14,844 bases of DNA from Chitinophagaceae bacterium (GCA_025455245.1 JALOMX010000010.1:1-14844), one strand, 5' to 3'. Shown: positions 1 through 7,353, counted from the first letter of the stretch. Numbers and translations are program-made. The notes: generated by a model not told the origin, from the sequence alone.

Positions 1-743
1 TCCAGTAATTTTTCATATACCAGACCAGAATTGCGATGGGGAAGCAGGTTATAGCCATGCGGTGAAATGGATAGTATTTCATTCCTGAATCCATTTTCCA
101 CCAGCGATAACACGGTATCCACCATGGTGAGGCCATTGCCGATGATCAAGATGGGTAATTGATGGTTAAGGTTTGTAACAGCTGCCTTATCCCAGGGATT
201 CCTGAAATAATTCCGGGAAGTATCAAAAAATTCGGGGTCCTTTATGTTGGGGTTGGAAGGAAGCAAATTACCGGTGGCCAATACCAACACATCGGCCCGG
301 TATCTCCTCTTATCCAGGTCAAATAACTCAAAATGGTTGTCGGAGGCCAGTATATCGTTCACCCTGCTTTTTACCAATGCTACTTTTACCCCTTTGGCAG
401 CCGCCTGTTCAAGTGCCTGCTCCCAAATGAAAGAAAGGTAATTACCGTACAATGCCCGGGGCAGATACGAATTTTTCAGAACCTCCGAATCAATATCCGA
501 GTAAGCGGGCAGTTGCTTTACCCAATCCAAAAAGTGATCTGGTTCTGCGGGAAATGCACTCATAGCGGAGGCAACCACATTCAACAGTTGCTTTTCCGAA
601 TAGGCATTAAATGCTACGCCCCGGCAAAGGTGGTCGGCATCGGTGGCCAAAAAAATTTCCACCGGAGATCCGGTTTCCCTGATGAGGTGAACCGCTGTCA
701 TGGTACCGCTAAAACCGCCGCCTACTATAAAAATCTTTTTCAT
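1..743 (-). CDS. FAD/NAD(P)-binding oxidoreductase, C-terminus cut off by the window edge
   Basis: About 247 residues are visible from an ATG at 743-741, and the gene continues past position 1. The start opens directly into a dinucleotide-binding motif (IFIVGGGFSGT, Gly at residues 8, 10 and 13), so there is no export signal and the protein should be cytoplasmic. A VLVLATGN segment near residues 150-158 and a second Rossmann motif (IIGNGLTMVD, about 198-208) complete the two-dinucleotide-domain pattern. The sequence style fits the NAD_binding_9/COG4529 (YdhS-like) group of FAD/NAD(P)-binding proteins, whose substrates are mostly unknown. It lies 87 bp downstream of chrA on the same strand, so it could be read from the same transcript. 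A link to chromate reduction is only a guess from position. The fold is well supported; the substrate is not. Confidence 0.8.
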   Translation of the reverse strand, partial: MKKIFIVGGGFSGTMTAVHLIRETGSPVEIFLATDADHLCRGVAFNAYSEKQLLNVVASAMSAFPAEPDHFLDWVKQLPAYSDIDSEVLKNSYLPRALYGNYLSFIWEQALEQAAAKGVKVALVKSRVNDILASDNHFELFDLDKRRYRADVLVLATGNLLPSNPNIKDPEFFDTSRNYFRNPWDKAAVTNLNHQLPILIIGNGLTMVDTVLSLVENGFRNEILSISPHGYNLLPHRNSGLVYEKLL

Positions 744-830
744 TCAATTAGTCTTTGGGTTATTAATTGTCTGCCAAACCATTCTCTGAAAAAATTGCAA
801 TTGTTTTGTTACCAAACACTGATGTAGATG

Positions 831-2141
831 TTACTTCGTTAAAAAATACCAGGCAATACCCGCCACGCCACTTATCAAAAGCCACCAGATCATACCTGCC
901 TTATTTTTATACAAAACGAAAAAGGAGATCAGGATCCAACATACATCGAACCATTGTACCGAGGTACCTGGTTTTCCCTGGGTAAACACAACGCTGATGA
1001 GCAGGTAAACAGACAGATTGAGTACTACACCAACAACTGCTGCGGTTACAATACCCAAAGTCTTTTTTATCAACGGATTGTCCCTCGTTTTTTCAATAAA
1101 AGGCGCACCCGCGAAAACAAACATAAAACAGGGCAAAAAAGTGTAATACACCGTAACCAACAGCCCCATACCTGCCATCATCAATGAATTGCCGAGGAGG
1201 TTCCAGGCCGCCATAAAGCCCACAAAGGCCAATACCATTATCAACGGGCCCGGTGTGGTTTCACCCAGCGCCAGCCCATCCAGCATTTCCATCGAACTTA
1301 ACCAATGAAACTTTTCGACACTTACCTGTGCCACATAAGGCAGCACAGCATAGGCGCCGCCAAACGTAACCAGGGCCGCTTTGGTAAAAAACCAAATGAA
1401 GGGTTTCCAGAATGGCCCGTTTTCGCCCATGTATAACAGAAGAAAAGGCAGAAACCATAGCACTAAAAAACAACCGAGCATCAAAACAATCTTCCAGAGT
1501 GGCCAATGCCCCTTTACCACTCCTGAATGCTTTGACAGATAATATCCTGACTCATCGGTGGTTGGATGACCGTTGGAAGAATGTTTGCCGGAGGCCAGCA
1601 CACCGGGAAAATATTTTCCCAGCAACAATGCCAATAAAATGGCCGAAAGGATGATCAACGGAAAGGGGACCTGCAGAAAGAAAATGGCCACAAAAGCACC
1701 TATGGCCACCAGGTAATGAAATGGGGACAAGAGCGATTTCTTTCCGATTTTCATGAGCGCCAGGGCTACAATGGCCACCACAGCGGGTTTCAACCCATCA
1801 AACAGCGCAGCTACCCAGGCAATTTTTCCATACAGTACATAAGCCACGCTCAGTGCAAGTAGTATGAACATGGAGGGTAAAATAAACAGGATACCGGCCA
1901 CCAGCCCACCCCTGATGCCATGCAACAACCAACCGGTATAAGTGACCAACTGCTGCGCCTCGGGGCCCGGCAGCAACATGCAATAATTCAGCGCATGTAT
2001 AAACCGGCTTTCGCTGATCCACTTTTTCTTTTCAACCAGAAAACTATGCATGATGGCTACCTGCCCGGCCGGTCCCCCAAAACTGATCCAACCCAACCTG
2101 AACCAAAACCATAAGGCCTCCCTGAAAGTGGGTTTCTCCAT
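831..2141 (-). CDS. chrA: Chromate transporter ChrA, two-domain form
   Basis: A 436-residue polytopic inner-membrane protein of the CHR family, whose characterised members export chromate. Both halves carry the family signature: FGGPAGQ at residues 21-27 with PGPEAQQL at about 58-65, and FGGAYAVLPY at about 260-269 with TPGPL at about 296-300. A charged, low-hydrophobicity linker (about 180-215) separates the halves. The length is normal for a bidomain ChrA. The frame is open further upstream, but I chose the ATG at 2141-2139 because it gives the usual short cytoplasmic N-terminus before the first signature and lies 1 bp after the stop codon of the upstream gene, a typical coupled start; a longer start at 2186 would overlap that gene. 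Chromate as the true substrate is inferred from the family and some homologues may carry other oxyanions. Confidence 0.9.
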   Translation of the reverse strand: MEKPTFREALWFWFRLGWISFGGPAGQVAIMHSFLVEKKKWISESRFIHALNYCMLLPGPEAQQLVTYTGWLLHGIRGGLVAGILFILPSMFILLALSVAYVLYGKIAWVAALFDGLKPAVVAIVALALMKIGKKSLLSPFHYLVAIGAFVAIFFLQVPFPLIILSAILLALLLGKYFPGVLASGKHSSNGHPTTDESGYYLSKHSGVVKGHWPLWKIVLMLGCFLVLWFLPFLLLYMGENGPFWKPFIWFFTKAALVTFGGAYAVLPYVAQVSVEKFHWLSSMEMLDGLALGETTPGPLIMVLAFVGFMAAWNLLGNSLMMAGMGLLVTVYYTFLPCFMFVFAGAPFIEKTRDNPLIKKTLGIVTAAVVGVVLNLSVYLLISVVFTQGKPGTSVQWFDVCWILISFFVLYKNKAGMIWWLLISGVAGIAWYFLTK

Positions 2142-2142
2142 A

Positions 2143-2541
2143 TTATTTCTTTTGGGAACTTTTATGAAACTTATAGCCCAAGCCAACCGTACCCACCCAT
2201 ATCTCCCGGGTATCGAAATGGTAGAAAGAAGTGAACAAAACCAACTTTTTGTAATCTACCCTGCCGCCTACGCCCAGCCGTGCACCGGTTTTGGAGTCGC
2301 GCACAAAAAAAGATGGAAAGGCTGCAAACCCAATACGCCAATCGGAACCCAAAGCCAGCAGCAGATTAGGGCCGCCAACATTAAACGCGACCATTTTATC
2401 GCCGAAAGATACCCCTGCCATCCCCTCAAGACTCAGCTCAATTCTTGACCCCTTTTGCCGTGTACTATCCTGCCCGAAAACAGGGGAAATCCATAAAAAC
2501 AGCATCATGCAGGTAACAATACTTACCAACCAACGTATCAT
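2143..2541 (-). CDS. Small exported protein, probable outer-membrane beta-barrel type
   Basis: A 132-residue protein with a clear signal peptide (residues 1-23, ending VFGQ). The rest is made of short alternating stretches rich in Gly, aromatic and aliphatic residues (for example LLLALGSDWRIGFAAFPSFF and a final TVGLGYKFHK), which is the pattern of outer-membrane beta strands. About 110 mature residues would allow only a small barrel. No named family is recognised. Its stop codon is one base from the chrA start, so the two are almost certainly co-transcribed and translationally coupled, suggesting a role beside the transporter, perhaps as an outer-membrane or periplasmic partner. That role is inference. 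The start is the only ATG that gives a complete signal peptide. Confidence 0.65.
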   Translation of the reverse strand: MIRWLVSIVTCMMLFLWISPVFGQDSTRQKGSRIELSLEGMAGVSFGDKMVAFNVGGPNLLLALGSDWRIGFAAFPSFFVRDSKTGARLGVGGRVDYKKLVLFTSFYHFDTREIWVGTVGLGYKFHKSSQKK

Positions 2542-2831
2542 AAAAGGTGTATTTATTAAACTATTACTACTAATTTGATAGGATTAATGCAATATTAGGG
2601 AATCGAACATTCAATGAATTGTTAAGAAAAAGTTAACTAAAGCAATTTATTATTTCTCCTTCATAAAAACAGGCTCCATTAGGAATTGGGTAATGTGTAC
2701 CATTCTCATCAACCATGCCTGCTGAACAAAGTTGAACAATTCCTGAAAAACCCGAATTAGGTCGCCTATATCCTGTAAAAAAACTGAAATAGATAAATGC
2801 CCCTACATTTGTTCCTTTCAAAAAGTATTGA
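2542..2831. other. AT-rich divergent intergenic region
   Basis: This 290-bp gap separates the minus-strand chrA operon from the plus-strand methyltransferase and should hold both promoters. A good -7 element for the methyltransferase is visible (listed separately); none stands out for the chrA operon. The minus strand has a 62-codon open frame (2821-2633) that begins only with TTG, overlaps the methyltransferase promoter and contains three cysteines in its last half. It has no signal peptide or domain I recognise. It could be a decayed gene tail or chance, and is not called as a gene. Confidence 0.5.
2804..2811 (+). promoter_or_regulatory. Candidate Bacteroidota -7 promoter element for the methyltransferase gene
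   Basis: TACATTTG is a perfect match to the TAnnTTTG -7 consensus recognised by the Bacteroidota primary sigma factor. It lies 20 bp before the ATG at 2832, which would give a leader of roughly 15 nt. No convincing TTTG -33 element is seen at the usual distance upstream, so the call is moderate. Confidence 0.45.
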
Positions 2832-3485
2832 ATGAAAAAATTGATATACTGCTTTGCATTGTCATGGTTGGTCCATACGGTACATGCACAGCATCAGGGC
2901 CATGCCAATGAGCATATGAACCAAACTCCCTTTGCCGAACTGGTAAAACAGTTTGAACGTCCGGACCGTGATTTCTGGCAAAAGCCCATTGAAGTATTAA
3001 GCCTGATCAGGCCCCTGAAAAACAAAAGGATTATGGACCTTGGTTGCGGTACAGGCTATTTTTCCTTCAAGCTTGTAGATTCGGGTGCCACCGTGATTGC
3101 GGCAGATATCGATGAAAGATTTCTTGCATATGTTGACAGTGTGCGCGATGCAAGGGAAATCTCCAAAAAAATGATCCAGACAAGAAAGGTGAATGCCAAT
3201 GATCCCCTGCTCGAAAAGAAGGAAGTGGATATTGTTTTGATCGTAAATACCTTTCACCATCTTGAAGACAGGGTCAACTATTTCAAAAAAGTAAAAAACG
3301 GCCTGAGGTCACAGGGCTTTGTAATGGTGATTGATTATTTAAAAAAGGAAACACCAATGGGCCCGCCGGTTGACATGCGTCTTTCAGCCGATGATGTAAC
3401 CCGCGATTTAAAACTCGCCGGATTTTCCCTTTTCCGGACCGATGAAAAAACACTTCCCTATCAGTATATAGTTTTTGCCATGTAG
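2832..3485 (+). CDS. Class I SAM-dependent methyltransferase with an N-terminal signal peptide
   Basis: A 217-residue protein. Residues 1-20 form a signal peptide (hydrophobic core then VHTVHAQ), followed by a His-rich linker (HQGHANEH). The core is a Rossmann methyltransferase: motif I DLGCGTG at 69-75, an acidic cofactor residue at D92 (AADID), NTFHHL at 139-144 and a VMVIDY strand near 164-169. The conserved entry segment (PFAELVKQFERPDRDFWQKP, 33-52) is typical of a methyltransferase-domain family found in many Gram-negative bacteria; its substrate is unknown to me. The start is fixed by the good -7 element just upstream and by the signal peptide. The oddity is export: SAM is not known to be supplied to the periplasm, so either the leader acts as a membrane anchor or the domain has another job. 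It converges on the DUF6569 gene with a 20-bp gap. Confidence 0.85.
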   Translation: MKKLIYCFALSWLVHTVHAQHQGHANEHMNQTPFAELVKQFERPDRDFWQKPIEVLSLIRPLKNKRIMDLGCGTGYFSFKLVDSGATVIAADIDERFLAYVDSVRDAREISKKMIQTRKVNANDPLLEKKEVDIVLIVNTFHHLEDRVNYFKKVKNGLRSQGFVMVIDYLKKETPMGPPVDMRLSADDVTRDLKLAGFSLFRTDEKTLPYQYIVFAM

Positions 3486-3489
3486 TCAG

Positions 3490-3516
3490 CCGGGTTGCAG
3501 GATTGCTAAAACCCGG
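3490..3516. terminator. Possible shared hairpin between convergent genes
   Basis: CCGGGTT (3490-3496) and AACCCGG (3510-3516) form a perfect 7-bp inverted repeat with a 13-nt loop, lying between the methyltransferase stop and the end of the minus-strand gene and overlapping the latter's last codons. There is no T-run on either side, so intrinsic termination is uncertain. It may instead protect the mRNA 3' ends. Confidence 0.3.
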
Positions 3517-4444
3517 ATCCATACACAACGATATGGATAACGGATCCTTCGTATTTGTGTGCAGCGCCCTGTTTGCGAATCAGCCTGTTCTGATTGTCCT
3601 TTGAGGCAAGTACATTATCCATAAACGACCGTTGCCTGCCGGGGCTTACAAGCGGCGGGTGGTCTCCATCTTCAAGTGAATTGATGTACGAAGCAAGCAT
3701 GGCATCAAAACTTGCATCGGTATAATCAGGTTTGGAAAACAACTCAACGCCCATTAACTGATTTCCGGTAATAAAGAGAAATCCGGCAAAGCCCCCGTTA
3801 CTTTCCGCATATTTTTTTTTGAAGTACTGGGCATAAGATTTGTTTCTTGCAGTATCGCTGAACAACTGCAGGTAAGACCAGGTTTTGGAGGTGGTGTTCT
3901 GAAGCGTGTATTGCCTGTCGATTTCTTTCCATACAGCCGCCTGCCTTCTTGAAATATCTATGGCCTTTCTTAATTCAAGGTCGCCGGAACCTCCATAAAA
4001 AAAAGGTCTTGCCTTATCATCCCACCGGTCTTTTTCAATACAAAAAACGGTCATGATCTCTTTTTTCTGACCGGGAGGTATCAGGGTGGTTTCCCTCATA
4101 ATCCGGTCCTGCTTGCCCCCACCGATCATATCACCGCTTTTGACAATAATGGTACTTCGTGAACGGTTGGTAATGCTGACACTCCCTTTATCGCTACCGA
4201 TTTTTGCAGGCAGCTCGCGGATCAAAACCTTTTTCTGAAGCATTGCATCCTGCAAACTCAGGTATTTTCCTTTCCCTTCTCCCCTGCCTGCTTTAAAACG
4301 AATGGGTATCAGTTGGAGGTTTTTGTATGTCCATGCACTATCGTACAGTACCTCAAGATATTGATAAGAAAATTGTCCGTAGGAATGAAATGAAAAAGCA
4401 ACTGCGCCGAAAATAAAACAAAAGAAAAGCGGCAAGCGACACAT
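3506..4444 (-). CDS. Exported ARPP-1/DUF6569 family protein
   Basis: A 312-residue protein with a signal peptide (about 1-24, ending HSYGQ), so periplasmic or extracellular. The middle carries the hallmark of the ARPP-1/DUF6569 domain: TNRSRSTIIVKSGDMIGGGK at 92-111, followed by QDRIM, a LIPPGQKKEI stretch at 121-130 and CIEKDRW at 135-141. This matches the family pattern of an 'x-GdmivGgKQxR...vPp....vfCvExgRW' block. The C-terminal half (about 215-312) is the usual alpha/beta part with a FITGNQLMGVELF strand. No biochemical function is established that I know of. It starts 6 bp after the stop codon of the CxxC protein and is surely in one operon with it. Most described ARPP-1 proteins that I recall are linked to ADP-ribose/phosphatase contexts by comparative genomics; nothing of that kind is next to this copy. 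Confidence 0.75.
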   Translation of the reverse strand: MCRLPLFFCFIFGAVAFSFHSYGQFSYQYLEVLYDSAWTYKNLQLIPIRFKAGRGEGKGKYLSLQDAMLQKKVLIRELPAKIGSDKGSVSITNRSRSTIIVKSGDMIGGGKQDRIMRETTLIPPGQKKEIMTVFCIEKDRWDDKARPFFYGGSGDLELRKAIDISRRQAAVWKEIDRQYTLQNTTSKTWSYLQLFSDTARNKSYAQYFKKKYAESNGGFAGFLFITGNQLMGVELFSKPDYTDASFDAMLASYINSLEDGDHPPLVSPGRQRSFMDNVLASKDNQNRLIRKQGAAHKYEGSVIHIVVYGSGF

Positions 4445-4450
4445 AAGAAA

Positions 4451-4888
4451 TTAATTGTAAATCTCTATCCCTTCTTCCAGAACATAAAATAATTCTTTGG
4501 GATCGCTGTCGTTCAGCTTCAACCTGCCCCTAAAGGTAGCCATTTGATCGGTCTTATACTTTTTTGAAGGAGTCTTGAGTTGAATGGTCATAACCGATGC
4601 CGGACTTGCCTTACCGCAGAAAAAACACTCTGCCATGGCATAGGCAGACAACACAATGGTTTTTCCTGATTTATCCAGCGGAATTACATAACCATCAATT
4701 TCAACCTGCTTATTATGAAACTTTTTGACCTCCGTTGGAAAGACCGGCAAGGGCAACACACCGTCCACGCCTTCCAGACTGACCGGACGGGTCGGGACCC
4801 TTTGCAGCACCATCCAGTTCAACTGCACAGGCTGAGACTGACCTGCCCATGCAAAAAGATGAAATAGAATGATCAAAAACTTCAGCAT
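4451..4888 (-). CDS. Small exported CxxC protein, DUF3299-like
   Basis: A 145-residue protein with a signal peptide (about 1-18, WAGQSQ). The mature part has the segment IDGYVIPLDKSG (about 64-75), a short beta stretch VLSAYAMAECFFCGKASPAS (79-98) containing a C88-x-x-C91 pair, and then FRGRLKLN and a LEEGIEIYN tail. The 'GY(V/M)IPL...CxxCG' layout resembles the DUF3299 family of exported proteins, where the second block is usually GACIHVPPPP. The paired cysteines could bind a metal or form a disulfide; neither is shown. It is followed after 6 bp by the DUF6569 gene and preceded by the pseudo-astacin 38 bp upstream on the same strand. A shifted frame is open over 4713-4901, but only this frame gives a complete signal peptide. 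Family assignment is tentative. Confidence 0.65.
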   Translation of the reverse strand: MLKFLIILFHLFAWAGQSQPVQLNWMVLQRVPTRPVSLEGVDGVLPLPVFPTEVKKFHNKQVEIDGYVIPLDKSGKTIVLSAYAMAECFFCGKASPASVMTIQLKTPSKKYKTDQMATFRGRLKLNDSDPKELFYVLEEGIEIYN

Positions 4889-4902
4889 AATCCGATATCA
4901 TG

Positions 4903-4910
4903 CAAAGTAA
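4903..4910 (-). promoter_or_regulatory. Weak candidate -7 element before the CxxC/DUF6569 operon
   Basis: On the minus strand the sequence reads TTACTTTG, seven of eight positions of TAnnTTTG, ending 14 bases before the ATG at 4888. It would imply a very short leader and separate transcription of the CxxC-DUF6569 pair from the pseudo-astacin. No -33 element is evident, and the 38-bp gap also allows simple read-through. Confidence 0.25.
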
Positions 4911-4926
4911 ATCAAGATGCCGAAAC

Positions 4927-5712
4927 TTAAAGGCTGAGCGTGAAAGGCGGCCGTTTATTTATACCGGAATTAACGAAAGGGTACCTTGAACCCAGCCACA
5001 TACTGTCCCCTTCACTGATTTCCTCATTGACATATATCGGAATTCCTTTATTCAAATGACGGTATGCAATTCCCAGATGCATAATGCTATGACGATCCCA
5101 GAACCATCCATTGGTAATGCGATGGGTGTACAACCCGTAGAGGTTATTCTCTATATCAAGGGCAGACCATCCGGCACGCCTGAATTCTTTTTGTATGTGC
5201 ACTTTATCCCATTGAGCACCTTCATCGGGAGGGTTAAACTCGTGAACCATTCCCAGCACATGCCCAAACTGATGAAGCACTACCTTTCGTAATTCAGCAT
5301 GGTTTTTCCCAAATAATGATTGATCAAGCTGCATGTTATTTTCACCCGGATCAGCCTTTAAAATATCGGTTCCGATATAAGTGTAATTGGCCCCGGAATG
5401 TGTAAGCCGGATCCTGACAATGGCATCCTTTACATCCGCGGCTTCAAAACGGATATTGCCATGTTTTTCCCATTCTTTGGCAATGGCAAGAACGGCTACC
5501 CTTTGTTCGGTGGTTCCATTTACAAACCCGACGGTGATCACCTTGCCGGTTGGCCAGAAATTGAAATTTTCTGCAATCCCTGAAATACGGGTAGTATCAA
5601 TTTTTGCCGACCTTGTCTGATGAACATGCCATTCACGGGTAGTACATAACTGCGAAAATCCGGCCATTCCCATCAAACATAATATGAAGCCTGTCAAAGA
5701 ATATTTTATCAT
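4927..5712 (-). CDS. Astacin-like (M12A) pseudo-protease, catalytic Glu replaced by Gln
   Basis: A 261-residue exported protein (signal peptide about 1-21, GFSQ) that aligns end to end with the catalytic half of the neighbouring astacin, including the post-signal CTT[KR]E start, a VNGT/LNGT segment and the ISEGD motif near the end. The zinc motif reads HQFGHVLGMVHE: the three zinc His are kept (H147, H151, H157) but the general-base Glu is Q148 (codon CAG at 5271-5269). The Met-turn reads SIMHL instead of SIMHY, so the astacin Tyr is also lost (L213, codon 5076-5074). These two changes predict a zinc-binding but inactive protein. The frame is intact, arguing that it is still used, perhaps as decoy or binding protein. 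It lacks the C-terminal domain of its paralogue. I chose the ATG at 5712 because it begins the signal peptide; a longer frame to 5757 adds an implausible leader. Confidence 0.88.
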   Translation of the reverse strand: MIKYSLTGFILCLMGMAGFSQLCTTREWHVHQTRSAKIDTTRISGIAENFNFWPTGKVITVGFVNGTTEQRVAVLAIAKEWEKHGNIRFEAADVKDAIVRIRLTHSGANYTYIGTDILKADPGENNMQLDQSLFGKNHAELRKVVLHQFGHVLGMVHEFNPPDEGAQWDKVHIQKEFRRAGWSALDIENNLYGLYTHRITNGWFWDRHSIMHLGIAYRHLNKGIPIYVNEEISEGDSMWLGSRYPFVNSGINKRPPFTLSL

Positions 5713-5811
5713 CGTTTCTGTTTTTACAGGGATGGACATGATGCATAAAATACACAAACAAAATGCTTAAAAAATAAAGACGATTTAGAAAAAAAGACTT
5801 GTTTGCCATGT

Positions 5812-5845
5812 AAAAAAAAGACCGTCCCGGATGGAACAGTCTTTT
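5812..5845 (-). terminator. Rho-independent terminator of the active astacin gene
   Basis: Read on the minus strand, AAAAGACTGTTCC (5845-5833) pairs with GGGACGGTCTTTT (5828-5816) through 13 bp with two G-T wobbles and a 4-nt ATCC loop, and runs into a tract of eight T. It starts 50 bp after the stop of the active astacin and separates its transcript from the pseudo-astacin downstream. The plus strand has only a short T-run after the stem, so it mainly works for minus-strand transcripts. Confidence 0.85.
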
Positions 5846-5894
5846 CTTAATCACCTCCACTGAATTTACACTCAGCTTAACATCAAAACCTGAT

Positions 5895-7082
5895 TTACCT
5901 CGCACCCATCTGATAACTGACAGGTGTACTGAAGAATGTTGATTTTAAATCTTTACCATCGCTTACAAAGGTTCGGAATACAACCTGTATTTCACTCGTA
6001 TTAGGTGTATTGGGAATATTACTGAATGGAATGAAGAGTTCAAATTCCTCCGGATTCTGTTTATTTACCGAAATCTTTTTACCGGGGCCCATGCGGAATC
6101 CCTTGTAGGCACCTACAACACCGCTGACATTGTATTTTTCGTCGGTTGCCATGATTGCATTACCGTCCTTGTCAAACAACAGTACACACAGGTAAACATC
6201 ACCGGTTGCGCCAGAGGTATTTATATTGAATGAAGGATACAACTTTAACCCACCGGCTGTTTTATCGGCCTTAATCTTGGTGGTGGTATAATTGAGGATA
6301 CTGATCCGGGGAACCTCTGTGGCCCTTACACCTGAAGCAGGATACAATAAGGCTGCAAGTTGCTTGTCTCCTTCGCTGATATCGGTGTTCCAGCCAACAC
6401 TGAAGCCGTTGGTGGTTTGCCATGAAGGAATGGGATAGTGCATGATGCTCTTGGGATCGTACTTGGTACCGTTGGTGTAACGCTCTTCGTACACCTTAAA
6501 TACCTGGGCATTCACCATATCTTCATCCCAGCCATATTTGGCATAAAACTTATACATGGTATCCTTGTTCCAGTTGATACCGGTAATAGGGCTGCTATGC
6601 TCGTGCATAAAACCAAGGGCATGGCCGAATTCATGCACTACGGTACGCTTAAGGCGTGTCGGATCATTGAAAAGCCCGCTGAAAAGGTGCATGGTATGTT
6701 CGGTCGGATCTCCCTGATTGGCATCGGAGCCCAATAAAGAATAGTTTTCGTCACTGTCGCTGAATTCAACACGGATATTGCTTGGTTCAGCAAAAACCTG
6801 GATAAACTTGATATTGGCATATTGTTCCCATTGTTTTGCAAGCTCCATTACCTTGGCCTGCTGTTCGGGGGTACCGTTCAGAAAGCGGACCTGAATTTGT
6901 TGACCCACGTCCCACAGGAAGAAGTTATCGGCCAACCCCCTGCCTTTGGTGGTATCAAATTTAATTAACTTGCTTTCGCGGGCCTTGGCCTCTTTGGTGG
7001 TGCAATATTGCGCATGGGCGCCTGTGTAAATTAATGTTCCGATTATTGCACCGGTAACCAGAAGTTTGAAGTTGTTTTTCAT
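5895..7082 (-). CDS. Exported astacin-family (M12A) zinc metalloprotease with C-terminal extension
   Basis: A 395-residue protein with a signal peptide (about 1-24, TGAHAQ). The catalytic domain spans about 45-250. It has the full astacin zinc motif HEFGHALGFMHE (H150, E151, H154, H160) and the Met-turn SIMHY (212-216), so it should be an active endopeptidase outside the cytoplasm. ISEGD at 235-239 is also typical. Residues about 255-395 form an extra domain of alternating short beta segments ending in PVSYQMGAR, which I do not recognise; it could be a binding module. It lacks the classic Por-type C-terminal sorting motif as far as I can see. It is transcribed divergently from the caspase/CHAT operon and ends in its own strong terminator. 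Its neighbour downstream is a shorter, catalytically dead paralogue, implying a local tandem duplication. The natural substrate is unknown. Confidence 0.93.
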   Translation of the reverse strand: MKNNFKLLVTGAIIGTLIYTGAHAQYCTTKEAKARESKLIKFDTTKGRGLADNFFLWDVGQQIQVRFLNGTPEQQAKVMELAKQWEQYANIKFIQVFAEPSNIRVEFSDSDENYSLLGSDANQGDPTEHTMHLFSGLFNDPTRLKRTVVHEFGHALGFMHEHSSPITGINWNKDTMYKFYAKYGWDEDMVNAQVFKVYEERYTNGTKYDPKSIMHYPIPSWQTTNGFSVGWNTDISEGDKQLAALLYPASGVRATEVPRISILNYTTTKIKADKTAGGLKLYPSFNINTSGATGDVYLCVLLFDKDGNAIMATDEKYNVSGVVGAYKGFRMGPGKKISVNKQNPEEFELFIPFSNIPNTPNTSEIQVVFRTFVSDGKDLKSTFFSTPVSYQMGAR

Positions 7083-7353
7083 GATTAAGTGAAATTTTGA
7101 ATATAAAATTTTGTGTTTGCAAATTAGATACAGACAACTTCAGAATTACATACCCTTGGTTGGGTATTTTTTCATTTTTTTTCCGGATCTATTTTTACCC
7201 TTTCAAAATAAAGGTGTCCACAAATATAAAATGTAAAAAAAATTGCAACTATGTTTTAAATCAGGACAAATTATCTTTTTAAACCGATTATTCTTTTAAA
7301 GCGTATGCTTTTCATTAGTTTTATTCATCTGTGATAAAAAAAACGGATTTAAT
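7083..7353. promoter_or_regulatory. Divergent promoter region between the astacin and the caspase operon
   Basis: A 271-bp, strongly AT-rich spacer that must hold the start signals for both the minus-strand astacin and the plus-strand caspase/CHAT genes. No perfect TAnnTTTG element is seen; imperfect ones exist on both strands (for example TAGTTTTA shortly before the caspase ATG). The most structured part is the hairpin at 7150-7182, listed separately. The shared spacer makes joint control of the two protease units possible. Confidence 0.4.
7150..7182 (+). terminator. Terminator-like hairpin in the leader region of the caspase operon
   Basis: ATACCC (7150-7155) and GGGTAT (7162-7167) form a 6-bp stem with a 6-nt loop, followed on the plus strand by six T, then CA, then eight T. 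No plus-strand gene ends here: the preceding coding sequence is on the minus strand. It could stop antisense or small-RNA transcription, or act as an attenuator if the caspase mRNA starts upstream of it. The short stem keeps confidence low. Confidence 0.35.

Noticed and set aside
2633..2821. A 62-codon minus-strand open frame with three cysteines
   Set aside because: It can only start with TTG, overlaps the methyltransferase promoter element, has no visible signal peptide or family, and lies in AT-rich spacer. It may be a gene remnant but cannot be supported as a gene.
4713..4901. Alternative frame over the CxxC protein start
   Set aside because: It is Ser/Gly/Arg-rich without a signal peptide or domain and overlaps the well-supported frame at 4451-4888.
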